From an uncultured Acidobacteriia bacterium (GTDB taxonomy: Bacteria > Acidobacteriota > Terriglobia > Bryobacterales > Bryobacteraceae): a stretch of 32,993 nt of DNA. Numbering within the stretch: position 1 is the first letter of the stretch; every line of letters begins with the position of its first letter. The position numbers and the translations under genes were made by a program. Positions 15,732 through 24,095 of the stretch are shown piece by piece. The DNA is taken from NCBI GenBank assembly GCA_903925015.1, contig CAIYDY010000176.1:1-32993 (forward strand), in the 5' to 3' direction. Under the pieces are notes generated by a model that saw only the letters and a list, made by a program, of their open reading frames with translations, made no database searches and was not told the DNA's origin.

Positions 15732-18700
15732 CTACATCCCCATATTCTCCAACGTATCCACCCCGCAAATCCGCGTAATTTCAGCCCGGAACTCCTTGTC
15801 CGGACGCACCTTCGCCGGCACATCCAGAATCACCGTGAAATCGCGCTTCTGCTCCAACCGCAGCCGGACCTGCGTCTCCCCCGGCTTCCGGTCGAATAGC
15901 TTCTTCAATTCCGACACCCGGTCGATCCCATTCGGTGTTGCCAGAATCGGCACCTTGATCCCAATCAGCGACGGCATCGGCACCCGCACCACATCCAGCG
16001 GCACAATCTCCTTCACCGAAACCTTCGTCGGATTCCCGTCCTCCGGCAATGCCGACCCCCGGATCAGCGCCGCCACGTCCTCCTGCAGCATCGACTGCAA
16101 ATTCTCATACGACGTCGTGAAAACCATCCCCTCGATGGTCCCCATCCGGTCCTCGATCGTCATCGACGCCCAAGGTTTCCCCTCCTTGTTCCGTCGCCGT
16201 TGGATGGCCGTCAGCATGCCGCACAGCGTGACTTCGGCACCTTTCTCCAAACCTTCCATCGTCGCCGAATCCTGCTTCGCCAGTTCCGAAATCTTCTCCT
16301 GATAGGCGTCCAAAGGATGCCCGGTCACGTAGAACCCCAGCATCTCCTTTTCCCCATTCAGACTCTCCCGCAGCGTCCACGGATTGGCCTTCGGCAGCAC
16401 CGACTCCCTGGTCTCCGCCGTCATGATCGCCCCGAACAAACCCTCCTGGCCGCTCGCCCGATCCTTCGCCGCCCGGTTGCCCGCCTCCATCGCGCCGTCC
16501 AGACCCATCAGCAGCTGCGCGCGCGTGCCCTTCAGCCCATCCATCGCGCCCGCCTTCACCAAGCTTTCCAGCACGCGCCGGTTCACCTGGCTCAGGTCCA
16601 CTTCCTCGCACAGCTGGTACAACGACCGGAAACTGCCCACCTCCGTCCGGGCCTTGATAATCGCGTGCACCGCGTTCTCGCCCACGTTCTTCACCGCGCC
16701 CAGCCCGAACCGAACCGCGTCCCCCTGCTCGTCCCGCACCGGCGTAAACGTCAACTCGCTCGCGTTCACGTCCGGCGGCAGCACCCGGATGTTCATTTCG
16801 CGGCATTCGTTGATGTACTTCACGACTTTCGCCGTGTTCCCGGTTTCCGACGTCAGCAGCGCCGCCATGAAATCCACCGGATAGTGGGCCTTCAAATACG
16901 CCGTGACAAACGCCAGGAACGCATACGCCGCCGAGTGCGACTTGTTGAACCCGTATCCCGCGAATTGCTCCATCAAGTCGAAGATCTTGATAACCTTCTT
17001 CTCCGGATGCCCCCGCTCCAACGCGCCCTTCACGAAGCGCTCGCGCTGCTTCACCATCTCCTCCAACTTCTTCTTGCCCATCGCGCGGCGCAGAAGGTCG
17101 GCGTCGCCGAGCGAATAGCCCGCCACCCGGTTGGAGATTTGCATCACCTGCTCCTGATACAGAATGATGCCGAAAGTTTCGCCCAGCAGTTCCTTCAACT
17201 CGGGCAAATCGTAGATCACGGCCTTGCGCCCGTGCTTGCGCTCGATGAAGTCGTCGAGCATCCCGCCTTGGATCGGACCCGGACGGTACAGGGCGTTCAG
17301 CGCCGTCAAATCCTCGATCCGGCTCGGCTGGTAGCGCCGCAGAATGTCCCGCATTCCCGGCGATTCGAACTGGAACACCCCCGACGTGTATCCCTTGCAG
17401 AAGATTTCGTACGCCTTCGGGTCCTCCACCGGCAGGTCCTCGATCACCAACTGCACCCCGTGCCGCCGCTTGATCATCTTCAACGCGTCGTCGATCAGCG
17501 TCAGCGTCGTCAGGCCCAGGAAGTCCATCTTGAGGAGTTGGAGCTTGTCCAACCCGTTCATGTCGTACTGGGTGACGATTTCGTCCCGATTGGTGCGGCT
17601 CAGCGGCACCAGCGTCTTCAGCGGTTCCGGTGAGATCACCACACCCGCCGCGTGCACAGACGAGTTTCGAGCAAACCCCTCCAGCCGTTGCGCAATGTCG
17701 AGGAGTTCCTTGACCTTGGGGTCCCGCGCGGCGGCGTCGTTGAATCCAGGCTCCTGCTCGATCGCGTCCTTCAACTTGATGTTGAGTGTCTCGGGCACCA
17801 TCTTCGTCAGCTTGGAAACATCCGCCATGCTGAACTCCAGAACTCGCCCCACATCCTTGATTGCCGCGCGTGCGCCCAGCGTATTAAAGGTGATGATCTG
17901 CGCTACCTGCTCCCGACCGTACTTGCGAGTGACATATTGAATCACCTCGCCGCGCCGGTTCATGCAGAAGTCGATATCGATATCGGGCATGCTGACGCGT
18001 TCCGGGTTCAGGAACCGCTCGAACAGCAATCCATACTGCAGCGGGTCGATATCCGTGATCTTCATCACGTACCCGACCAAGCTGCCCGCCGCCGAGCCGC
18101 GGCCCGGTCCCACCGGACTATCAATCGATTTCGCGTAACGGATGAAGTCCCACACGATCAGGAAGTAACCCGAGAACTTCATGTTCTGGATCACCTGGAT
18201 CTCGAAATCGAGCCGTTTGACGTACTCCTCCAGGTCGTACTTCAGCCAGCCCGATGCCCGCAGCGCTTCCAAACGCGGACGCCGCTGCTCAAACCCTTGC
18301 CGAGCCACGTAGGCGAAGTACGAATCGGTGTCGAAGGTCGGCGGAATGTCGAAGCGCGGGAACGGGTCCTTGACCTTGTCGAGTTTGATCGCGCACCGTT
18401 GGGCGATTTCCCAGGGGCGGTCGACCGCATCCTCCAATTCGCCGAACAACTCCATCATTTCGGGCCGCGTCTTCAGGTAGAAGGCGGGGTTGTCCCAGTG
18501 CATCCGGTTGGGGTCCGAAATGGTCTTGCCCGTGGAGATGCACATCAGGATCTCGTGGGCGCGGGCGTCGGTCTTGCGGAGGTAATGCGCGTCGTTGGTG
18601 GCGACCAGCGGGATGCCGGATTCGATGGAGAGCCGGTTGATGGCGGGGATGAGGCGCTTGTCCTGTTCCAGACCGTGGTCCTGGATTTCGAGGAAGAAGT

Positions 18701-19205
18701 TGTCCTTGCCGAACATGTCGCGGTAGGTGTGGGCAAGGCGGCGCGCGTCGTCATGCTTCTCGGCGAGGACGGCCTCATTGAGGTCGCCCCGGAGGCAGGC
18801 GGACATGCAGATCAGGCCCTTGGAGTGCTGGGCGAGCAGATCCTTGTCGATGCGTGGCTTGTAATAGAAACCTTCGAGGTAGGCGGTCGAGACGAGGTCG
18901 ATGAGGTTGCGGTAGCCCTCCTGGTTTTCGCAGAGGAGGACGAGGTGGTTGTAGCGGTCGGAGGTGGTGCGGGATTTGTGGTCGGTGGCGACGTAGACCT
19001 CGCAGCCGATCACGGGATGGACGCCGTTGGCCTTGGCGGTGTTGTAGAACTGGACGGCCCCGAAGAGGTTGCCATGGTCGGTCATGCCGACAGCGGGCAT
19101 CTTCTGCTCGGCGCAGAGCTTCATCAGCTGGTCGATTTCGCAGGCCCCGTCGAGCAGGGAGTAGTCGGTGTGGTTGTGCAGGTGTACGAAGGGGGGTTCG
19201 GCCAT
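15732..19205 (-). CDS. dnaE: DNA polymerase III alpha subunit
   Basis: The replicative polymerase catalytic subunit, 1157 residues, full length. Domains in order: PHP (1 to about 210, starting FVHLHNHTDYSLLDG, with MTDHGNLFGA and NDAHYLRK), the palm with GPGRGSAAGS (367-376) and the catalytic aspartates in P-D408-I-D410-I-D412-F, the fingers/thumb with GYGFNKSHSAAYA, the tandem helix-hairpin-helix region, the OB domain near 990-1070, and a short C-terminal tail ending DTLENMGM. There is no extra exonuclease domain, so it is DnaE1-type. Codon choice is C-ending for roughly the first 260 codons and G-ending afterwards. A diverged copy of its last 45 bases lies at 13982-14026. Confidence 0.97.
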   Translation of the reverse strand: MAEPPFVHLHNHTDYSLLDGACEIDQLMKLCAEQKMPAVGMTDHGNLFGAVQFYNTAKANGVHPVIGCEVYVATDHKSRTTSDRYNHLVLLCENQEGYRNLIDLVSTAYLEGFYYKPRIDKDLLAQHSKGLICMSACLRGDLNEAVLAEKHDDARRLAHTYRDMFGKDNFFLEIQDHGLEQDKRLIPAINRLSIESGIPLVATNDAHYLRKTDARAHEILMCISTGKTISDPNRMHWDNPAFYLKTRPEMMELFGELEDAVDRPWEIAQRCAIKLDKVKDPFPRFDIPPTFDTDSYFAYVARQGFEQRRPRLEALRASGWLKYDLEEYVKRLDFEIQVIQNMKFSGYFLIVWDFIRYAKSIDSPVGPGRGSAAGSLVGYVMKITDIDPLQYGLLFERFLNPERVSMPDIDIDFCMNRRGEVIQYVTRKYGREQVAQIITFNTLGARAAIKDVGRVLEFSMADVSKLTKMVPETLNIKLKDAIEQEPGFNDAAARDPKVKELLDIAQRLEGFARNSSVHAAGVVISPEPLKTLVPLSRTNRDEIVTQYDMNGLDKLQLLKMDFLGLTTLTLIDDALKMIKRRHGVQLVIEDLPVEDPKAYEIFCKGYTSGVFQFESPGMRDILRRYQPSRIEDLTALNALYRPGPIQGGMLDDFIERKHGRKAVIYDLPELKELLGETFGIILYQEQVMQISNRVAGYSLGDADLLRRAMGKKKLEEMVKQRERFVKGALERGHPEKKVIKIFDLMEQFAGYGFNKSHSAAYAFLAFVTAYLKAHYPVDFMAALLTSETGNTAKVVKYINECREMNIRVLPPDVNASELTFTPVRDEQGDAVRFGLGAVKNVGENAVHAIIKARTEVGSFRSLYQLCEEVDLSQVNRRVLESLVKAGAMDGLKGTRAQLLMGLDGAMEAGNRAAKDRASGQEGLFGAIMTAETRESVLPKANPWTLRESLNGEKEMLGFYVTGHPLDAYQEKISELAKQDSATMEGLEKGAEVTLCGMLTAIQRRRNKEGKPWASMTIEDRMGTIEGMVFTTSYENLQSMLQEDVAALIRGSALPEDGNPTKVSVKEIVPLDVVRVPMPSLIGIKVPILATPNGIDRVSELKKLFDRKPGETQVRLRLEQKRDFTVILDVPAKVRPDKEFRAEITRICGVDTLENMGM
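15735..15779 (-). repeat. dnaE 3' end (direct repeat, right copy)
   Basis: The last 15 codons of dnaE before the stop, matched by 13982-14026 at 37 of 45 positions. The two copies enclose about 1.7 kb holding the 82-aa protein, nucleotidyltransferase and Abi-alpha-like genes. If the segment came by integration, this is the copy that keeps dnaE intact. Confidence 0.65.
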
Positions 19206-19297
19206 GGGGGCGGGGGTGTCCTTATTTTAGCGGAGTGGGTGTTAAGACTCCATTTTTGGATAGGCACAGCGGTCGTACTCGGTCAGAGTCTGCCATC

Positions 19298-19358
19298 CCA
19301 AAAGTCGGGTCGCTGTGCGGGGCGCGCACAGCCCAACAAGCCGTGTGCCCGCTTTTGG
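19298..19358. repeat. nested inverted repeat between dnaE and the methyltransferase
   Basis: The inner arms GCTGTGCG (19312-19319) and CGCACAGC (19325-19332) form a perfect eight-base stem. The outer arms CCAAAAG-T-CGGG (19298-19309) and CCCG-CTTTTGG (19348-19358) pair with one bulged base. This lies in the 294-base stretch (19206-19499) upstream of both dnaE and the methyltransferase gene. In that stretch I see no gene, only this structure and A+T-richer DNA. It could be a regulatory site for the methyltransferase, a terminator, or an old element end. Confidence 0.45.
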
Positions 19359-19499
19359 AGACACCTTCAAAGGCCCAACCGGTGTGGTAGATTTGGAACG
19401 ATACTTGAGGAGCACTTGTGCTGATGCACGTTGCAATGACAGACCCAGTGTGCAGTCACGTCACGGATTTCCAGATGAGTACCATCAGCTAAAGCAGTC

Positions 19500-20600
19500 A
19501 TGACCATCTGCAGTGAGTTCGTACCAGATCCGTCAACCAACCCGGCTCACGGGATGCGCCCTCGCGGTTCCGTGGTGGACATCTTCTGCGGCGCTGGAGG
19601 GTTAAGCCACGGGTTTCGCCTTGAGGGCTTTCGGATCGCTGCTGGGATAGATATTGACGAGGGTTGCAGGTATCCATTTGAATTCAACAACCGAGCGCCT
19701 TTTGTGCGGAAGGATGTTGCTAGTCTTGATCCCATTGAAGTATCTCAGCTATTTTTTCGTGATGAACCAAAGGTTCTAGTCGGCTGTGCCCCATGCCAGC
19801 CATTCTCTACGTATAATCAGGGCATAGATGACCCTAAGTGGAAACTGGTAGGCGTATTTGCTCGGCTCATTGCCGAGACGCGACCCGATATTGTCTCGAT
19901 GGAGAATGTGCCTCGCTTGGTTGACTTTCAGGGAGGTGCCATTTTCGAAGACTTCTTGTTGGCACTGCGGAATTGCGGCTACAGCATCTCCTACAAAATA
20001 GCGTTCCTGCCTGACTACGGCGTGCCCCAAGCAAGGTCTAGGCTAATACTATTAGCATCTAGGCACGGTCGGATCACCCTACCGGATCCTACGTGCGAGT
20101 CGAGCGATTATCCAACGGTCGACTCCGCCATTTCAGGGTTACCTCCTTTGGCTGCTGGCGCAACGGACGTCTCCGATCCGTTGCATCAAGCCAGTCGGCT
20201 TTCCGCCCGCAACTTGGCTAGAATCCGTCAAGCGCGTCCGGGCGGGTCTTGGAAGGAATGGCCAGAATCTTTGGTTGCCGATTGCCACAGGCGCGAGCGC
20301 GGGAAAAATTACCTATCCGTGTACGGTCGGATGCGCGGTGATCGGCCAGCCCCTACGATCACCACTCAATTTTTCGGCTTTGGTAACGGTCGCTTCGGAC
20401 ATCCAACGCAAGATAGAGGACTCAGTTTGCGAGAGGGTGCGCTTCTCCAGTCTTTTCCCGCAAGCTATTCCTTTGTTCCTCCTGGGATGCGGGTGCACTT
20501 CAAGGCGCTGGGTAAGATGATCGGTAACGCTGTCCCGGTCACATTGGCAAGGCAGATCGCGCGATCTATCCAGCATCATATTAGCGGAGTAGGGTTGTGA
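19500..20600 (+). CDS. DNA (cytosine-5) methyltransferase
   Basis: 366 residues. The C5-methyltransferase motifs are in normal order: I DIFCGAGGLSHGF (27-39), IV GCAPCQPFS with catalytic Cys99, VI ENVP (135-138), VIII QARSRLILLA (177-186), a target-recognition region of about 90 residues, IX RPAPTITTQF and X IGNAVPVTLARQIA. It transfers a methyl group from S-adenosylmethionine to cytosine in a sequence-specific site that cannot be read from the protein. The start is ATG 19500; ATG 19554, just before motif I, is an alternative. Its stop overlaps the GTG start of the GHKL-nuclease gene by four bases, so the two form one unit. Base use is visibly more A+T-rich than in the flanking chromosome, a sign of transfer. 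Confidence 0.93.
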   Translation: MTICSEFVPDPSTNPAHGMRPRGSVVDIFCGAGGLSHGFRLEGFRIAAGIDIDEGCRYPFEFNNRAPFVRKDVASLDPIEVSQLFFRDEPKVLVGCAPCQPFSTYNQGIDDPKWKLVGVFARLIAETRPDIVSMENVPRLVDFQGGAIFEDFLLALRNCGYSISYKIAFLPDYGVPQARSRLILLASRHGRITLPDPTCESSDYPTVDSAISGLPPLAAGATDVSDPLHQASRLSARNLARIRQARPGGSWKEWPESLVADCHRRERGKNYLSVYGRMRGDRPAPTITTQFFGFGNGRFGHPTQDRGLSLREGALLQSFPASYSFVPPGMRVHFKALGKMIGNAVPVTLARQIARSIQHHISGVGL

Positions 20601-22582
20601 CACCCCATTTCGAATTGACTATTAGCCTTAATGTCTTGGAGCATCTGGGCATCAACCTGTACAGCAATGTGCCATCGGTTCTTTCAGAAATTGTCGCCAA
20701 TGCTTGGGACGCAGATGCCGAACTGGTCAACGTATCTTGGGACCGCACCAACGACCGTATCATCATTCACGACGATGGGACGGGAATGACACCGGCGGAA
20801 GTTAACGACCGGTTTCTAAAGGTTGGCCACCGACGGCGAGACTCTCAACCCGGCTCTACGCCAAGAGGTCGTCGCCCCATGGGGCGAAAGGGCATCGGCA
20901 AGCTTTCGCTATTTTCAATTGCGGGTACCGTCGATGTAGAGACCGTGCGTGACAATCAGCGCAGCGCATTCAGGATGAAGCTGGCAGACATCCGCAGGCA
21001 AGTTGCAAGCGAGGGTGGCTCTGGAACGTACTTGCCTGTGCCACTTCCCAGCTCCGCTATTGACTTCCCGCATGGCACAAGGATCACGCTCACAGATCTT
21101 CGCCACAGGCAGACCACAGCTACGAGCCGTGCCCTGCGGAAGCGAATAGCGCGGCGGTTTTCGATACTGGGTGCCGCTTATGATTTCAGAGTCGTTATCG
21201 ATGGCCACGAGGTCGTTCCCGCAGATCGAGACTACTACGACAAGTTGCAGTATATCTGGACCTATGGCGACCAAGGCGGCATTCTGGAGCTAGCCAATTC
21301 AGCAGCGGAGATCGAGCCTCGGCAGATTGGCCCTCAAATTGGAATTAATTTGACCGGGTGGCTTGGCACTGTCAAAGAATCCCGCCAGCTCCGGGACGAA
21401 GATGGAGACAATCTAAATCGAATTGCTGTCTTCACGCGCGGCAAGCTTGCCCAAGAAGACATTTTAGCCGATTTCTCTGAACGAGGGGTCTATGCTAGTT
21501 ATTTGATCGGTGAGCTTCGCACCGATGACCTAGACAAGTACGACGGACCGGGCACGGAATTCGATGAAGACGCTGCGACGAGCAGTCGGCAGCGGCTAGT
21601 CGAGGATGATGCGAGATATCAAGCACTGAAGACATTTCTGGCGACAGAACTCAAGCATATCCAGAATAGATGGAGCGAGTGGCGAGCCGAGGACGGAGCA
21701 AAGAGCGCTCTTGAGATTCCTGCTGTGCGTGACTGGATGCAGCAACTACAGCCAGCAGTCAGGGCAAAAGCCCGCAGGTGGTTGGGCAAGCTTAACCGAA
21801 TAAAGATGGATGATGTTGGCGAACGGAAGCAGCTGATAAAGCATGCGGTTCTCGGGTTTGAGTTTTACCGTTTGCACGAGAACTTGGATGCCCTCGATAG
21901 TATCTCGGACGAGACTATGGTGACTGCCATGGCCCTGTTCCAAGAACTGGATGGACTTGAAGCCAACCTATACGGGCAGATTGTTCGCCAGCGTATACAA
22001 GTGATCCAAACGCTCCAACAGCGCGTGGACGAGAACGCACTGGAGCGAGCGATTCAAAAATACTTGTTTGATCATCTCTGGCTACTAGACCCATCTTGGG
22101 AACGGGCTGAGGGTACTCAAGTGATGGAGACGCGAGTACAAACGCTTTTCGAATCCCTTGATGCGGATCTTACCGAAGACGAGCGACGGGGCCGATTGGA
22201 CATTGCCTATCGGAAGGCGGCTGGGGAGCACGTAATAATTGAACTCAAGAGGCCGGAGCGAGTTGTTACGAAGACCGAGATGATAGAGCAGTCGGAAAAG
22301 TACCTCTCGGGCATGCTGCGCTTGCTTGAGGCTCAGGGAACCCCATACGAACCAATTGAGATTGTTTTTGTTCTCGGCAAGCCTCCCAAGGAGTGGGGCA
22401 ACGGAGTAGGCGCCAAAGAGCGGATGACACGTCAGCTTCAGGAACAACACGCTCGGGTCGTCTTCTACGATGAGCTCCTTACAAATGCCGAGAAGGCCTA
22501 TAAGGATTACTTAGAGACGCGCGGTGCCGTTGACAAACTGGGACAGGTTATTGCGGCGATTGACGACTATTCCGTGGGCTGA
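20597..22582 (+). CDS. GHKL (MORC/MutL-like) ATPase fused to a PD-(D/E)XK nuclease
   Basis: 661 residues from a GTG start. The N-terminal GHKL ATPase has Glu31 and Asn35 in SEIVANAWDADAE (motif N), DDGTGM at 59-64 (motif I) and GRKGIGKLS at 96-104 (the lid motif). A middle S5-like and helical region follows. The C-terminus (about 480-640) reads as a PD-(D/E)XK nuclease: ERAIQKYLFDHLWLLDPSWE helix, R-L-D535-I-A-Y, then V-I-I-E549-L-K551-R-P, followed by a helix and EIVFVLGKP. Bacterial MORC-like GHKL proteins next to methyltransferases were proposed as restriction components (Iyer, Abhiman and Aravind 2008, cited from memory). This unit fits that scheme: the ATPase would drive conformational change or translocation and the nuclease would cut unmodified DNA. 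It is coupled to the methyltransferase and converges with the HigA-like gene 23 bases on. Confidence 0.88.
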   Translation: MTPHFELTISLNVLEHLGINLYSNVPSVLSEIVANAWDADAELVNVSWDRTNDRIIIHDDGTGMTPAEVNDRFLKVGHRRRDSQPGSTPRGRRPMGRKGIGKLSLFSIAGTVDVETVRDNQRSAFRMKLADIRRQVASEGGSGTYLPVPLPSSAIDFPHGTRITLTDLRHRQTTATSRALRKRIARRFSILGAAYDFRVVIDGHEVVPADRDYYDKLQYIWTYGDQGGILELANSAAEIEPRQIGPQIGINLTGWLGTVKESRQLRDEDGDNLNRIAVFTRGKLAQEDILADFSERGVYASYLIGELRTDDLDKYDGPGTEFDEDAATSSRQRLVEDDARYQALKTFLATELKHIQNRWSEWRAEDGAKSALEIPAVRDWMQQLQPAVRAKARRWLGKLNRIKMDDVGERKQLIKHAVLGFEFYRLHENLDALDSISDETMVTAMALFQELDGLEANLYGQIVRQRIQVIQTLQQRVDENALERAIQKYLFDHLWLLDPSWERAEGTQVMETRVQTLFESLDADLTEDERRGRLDIAYRKAAGEHVIIELKRPERVVTKTEMIEQSEKYLSGMLRLLEAQGTPYEPIEIVFVLGKPPKEWGNGVGAKERMTRQLQEQHARVVFYDELLTNAEKAYKDYLETRGAVDKLGQVIAAIDDYSVG

Positions 22583-22605
22583 TAATCAGGGTGCCATCTA
22601 CGACC

Positions 22606-22935
22606 TCAAGCCGCCGGTCGCCGCAAAGGCAGGAACCGCACTTCCACCCGACTATTCAACGCCGCCGCGATCCGCCTCAACATCGCCATCGAATGTCCCT
22701 CGTAGTCGGCATCCTCCAGCCGACTAATCACGGACGCCGTCGTGCCGACCAGCTTCGCCAACTGGGCCTGCGTCAGTCCCGCTTTTGCCCGCAGCTTCTG
22801 GATCTTGCGCGCGGTCGCATCGTTGGCCCGAGCTTCCTCAAGCGCGGCGATCCGCTCGGGTTGTCCCTCGTAGAATTCCCGGTGCAGGATCTCCAAGCCA
22901 TCGGTTGTCGCAGTTTCGATTGTCTCCATGTTCAT
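22606..22935 (-). CDS. HigA/XRE-family antitoxin
   Basis: A 109-residue helix-turn-helix protein. The XRE/Cro domain spans about 41-95: ARKIQKLRAKAGLTQAQLA, then LVGTTASVISRLEDADYEG and MLRRIAAAL. The N-terminal 40 residues form an acidic helix with FYEGQPERIAALEEARAND, likely the toxin-binding part. It probably neutralises the toxin encoded just upstream and represses the operon. The ATG start overlaps the toxin stop by four bases (ATGA). The toxin-first order is typical of HigBA-like modules. It converges with the GHKL-nuclease gene. Confidence 0.85.
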   Translation of the reverse strand: MNMETIETATTDGLEILHREFYEGQPERIAALEEARANDATARKIQKLRAKAGLTQAQLAKLVGTTASVISRLEDADYEGHSMAMLRRIAAALNSRVEVRFLPLRRPAA

Positions 22936-23318
22936 TCTCCTCGTCGTCCAATTCTCTCCAGCGTGTGGGTGGCGGGATCCGCTTCGAACAGTGCCTTCCG
23001 ACGGATCGCCAAATTGATTTCCCGCTCCGGCACTTCCCGTTCCTTCACCAGTCCGTGCGACACAATCGCCGCTGCCTTCCCGTGGAAAAAGTACAGCACC
23101 CTAAAGTGCCGTCCCCGCGTGCTGGCCCGCAACTCGTAGATACCGTCCCGCAGGTAATCCGCTTCGGGACGCCGCAAAGCGTGCCCCAACGATGCAAGGC
23201 GCTCCAAACGGACAAGGACCTTATCGCGCGCCTGATCCTGCAACTCGCGAAACCATTCCACAAATGGAGCTTGGCCAGTGGCCTCGCGGTAAAAGATCAA
23301 TCGCAGACGGTTCTCCAC
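22932..23318 (-). CDS. HigB/RelE-superfamily toxin (phage Gp49-like)
   Basis: About 128 residues. The GTG at 23318 gives MENRLRLIFYREATGQAPF; a TTG at 23339 is an alternative. Features of the Gp49/HigB family: FVEWFRELQDQARDKVLVRL, YLRDGIYELRAS, the basic active-site strand RGRHFRVLYFFHGKAAAIV and HGLVKEREVPEREINLA. These toxins usually cut mRNA in the ribosomal A site; the Arg/His-rich strand would hold the catalytic residues. No lesion is seen, so the pair may be active. It diverges from the VapB-like gene, with about 60 bases of shared promoter space. Confidence 0.85.
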   Translation of the reverse strand: MENRLRLIFYREATGQAPFVEWFRELQDQARDKVLVRLERLASLGHALRRPEADYLRDGIYELRASTRGRHFRVLYFFHGKAAAIVSHGLVKEREVPEREINLAIRRKALFEADPATHTLERIGRRGE

Positions 23319-23377
23319 GTACCACCAGTGTGGTCGCAAATTTGCGATGTGTCAAGCTCCGCAACGTGGTCACGCTG

Positions 23378-23626
23378 ATGCGGGTCTGCGACGCTTTTGA
23401 AATCTCTCCCGACCAACGCGCCACGGTCGAAGCGCTTCTCGGACGCGCCATCGCCCAAAACGAGCAAATCAGCGTCCGCGCGTTGCCTGTAGCTCCGGAA
23501 GCATCACCGGAACGCCGGGCCGAGATCATTGCCGAGATGGACGCCTACTTCGCCCGAATCGACGCCAAGCGCAGCAACCTCTCTGATGAGGAGGCTGACG
23601 AACTCATAATGCTTGACGCAGAGTAA
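23378..23626 (+). CDS. VapB-like antitoxin for the downstream PIN toxin
   Basis: About 82 residues, beginning at the ATG at 23378, where the sequence takes on a natural look: MRVCDAFEISPDQRATVEAL, then LGRAIAQNEQISVRALPV and EIIAEMDAYFARID. The frame is open further upstream, but that part overlaps the HigB-like gene antisense. A short acidic antitoxin with 'S..QR..VEALLGR' and a C-terminal acidic tail, 39 bases before a PIN-domain gene, points to a VapBC-type pair. The toxin partner is frameshifted, so this may be an orphan antitoxin. Confidence 0.6.
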   Translation: MRVCDAFEISPDQRATVEALLGRAIAQNEQISVRALPVAPEASPERRAEIIAEMDAYFARIDAKRSNLSDEEADELIMLDAE

Positions 23627-23665
23627 GGCTCTGCGCTCCACAAGACCAAACTACCGGCCCGTCCG

Positions 23666-24095
23666 GTGAGTATTCTGTGCGACGGCAACATCCTGTTCCG
23701 CGCCAATGAAAAGGCGACCGGCCCGGCCCGACGGCTCGTCAGAACGATTCTGCTCCAAGGCCGCGTGTTGCTGGTCAGCGGCGAAATGCTGGTCGAGCTT
23801 GCCCGAGTCCTGTAGGTATCCCCGCCTCCGGGCCCACTTCGGCCTCACTGAGGAGGAGATCTATGCTTACGTTCAGTACTTGCGACAAGTGGCCCACGTG
23901 GTCCGCCCCAGTCCAACCGTGAAGGCTCCGATGGGCGACGCCAATGACGTCTTCATCCTGCAGACCGCCGTAGTCGGGGATGCCGACGTGACTTGCACGT
24001 GGGACGCGGACTTCTACGACCCGAAGACTTTGGCCTTCTGCGCAAGATTGGGGATCCATGTGTGCGATGACCGAGCACCTATTGAACCGGCATGA
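23666..24095 (+). pseudogene. PIN-domain (VapC-like) toxin, frameshifted
   Basis: Two frames together give one PIN protein of about 142 residues. The first, from GTG 23666, reads MSILCDGNILFRANEK to VSGEMLVELARVL and meets TAG at 23813-23815. The second continues at 23814 with RYPRLRAHFGLTEEEIYAYV and ends HVCDDRAPIEPA. One extra T at about 23813 (CTG-T-AGG) separates them. PIN acidic residues are present on both sides: Asp6 (CDGN), D-A-N-D in PMGDANDVFIL and D-A-D in TCTWDADFYD. Without the extra base it would be a Mg-dependent RNase toxin of the COG1569 type. As it stands the product stops after 49 residues and lacks most of the active site. Confidence 0.75.

Noticed and set aside
16200-19424. 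Two long plus-strand frames opposite dnaE
   Set aside because: Antisense to an intact essential gene, His/Arg/Gln-rich or Val/Glu-rich composition, no domain.
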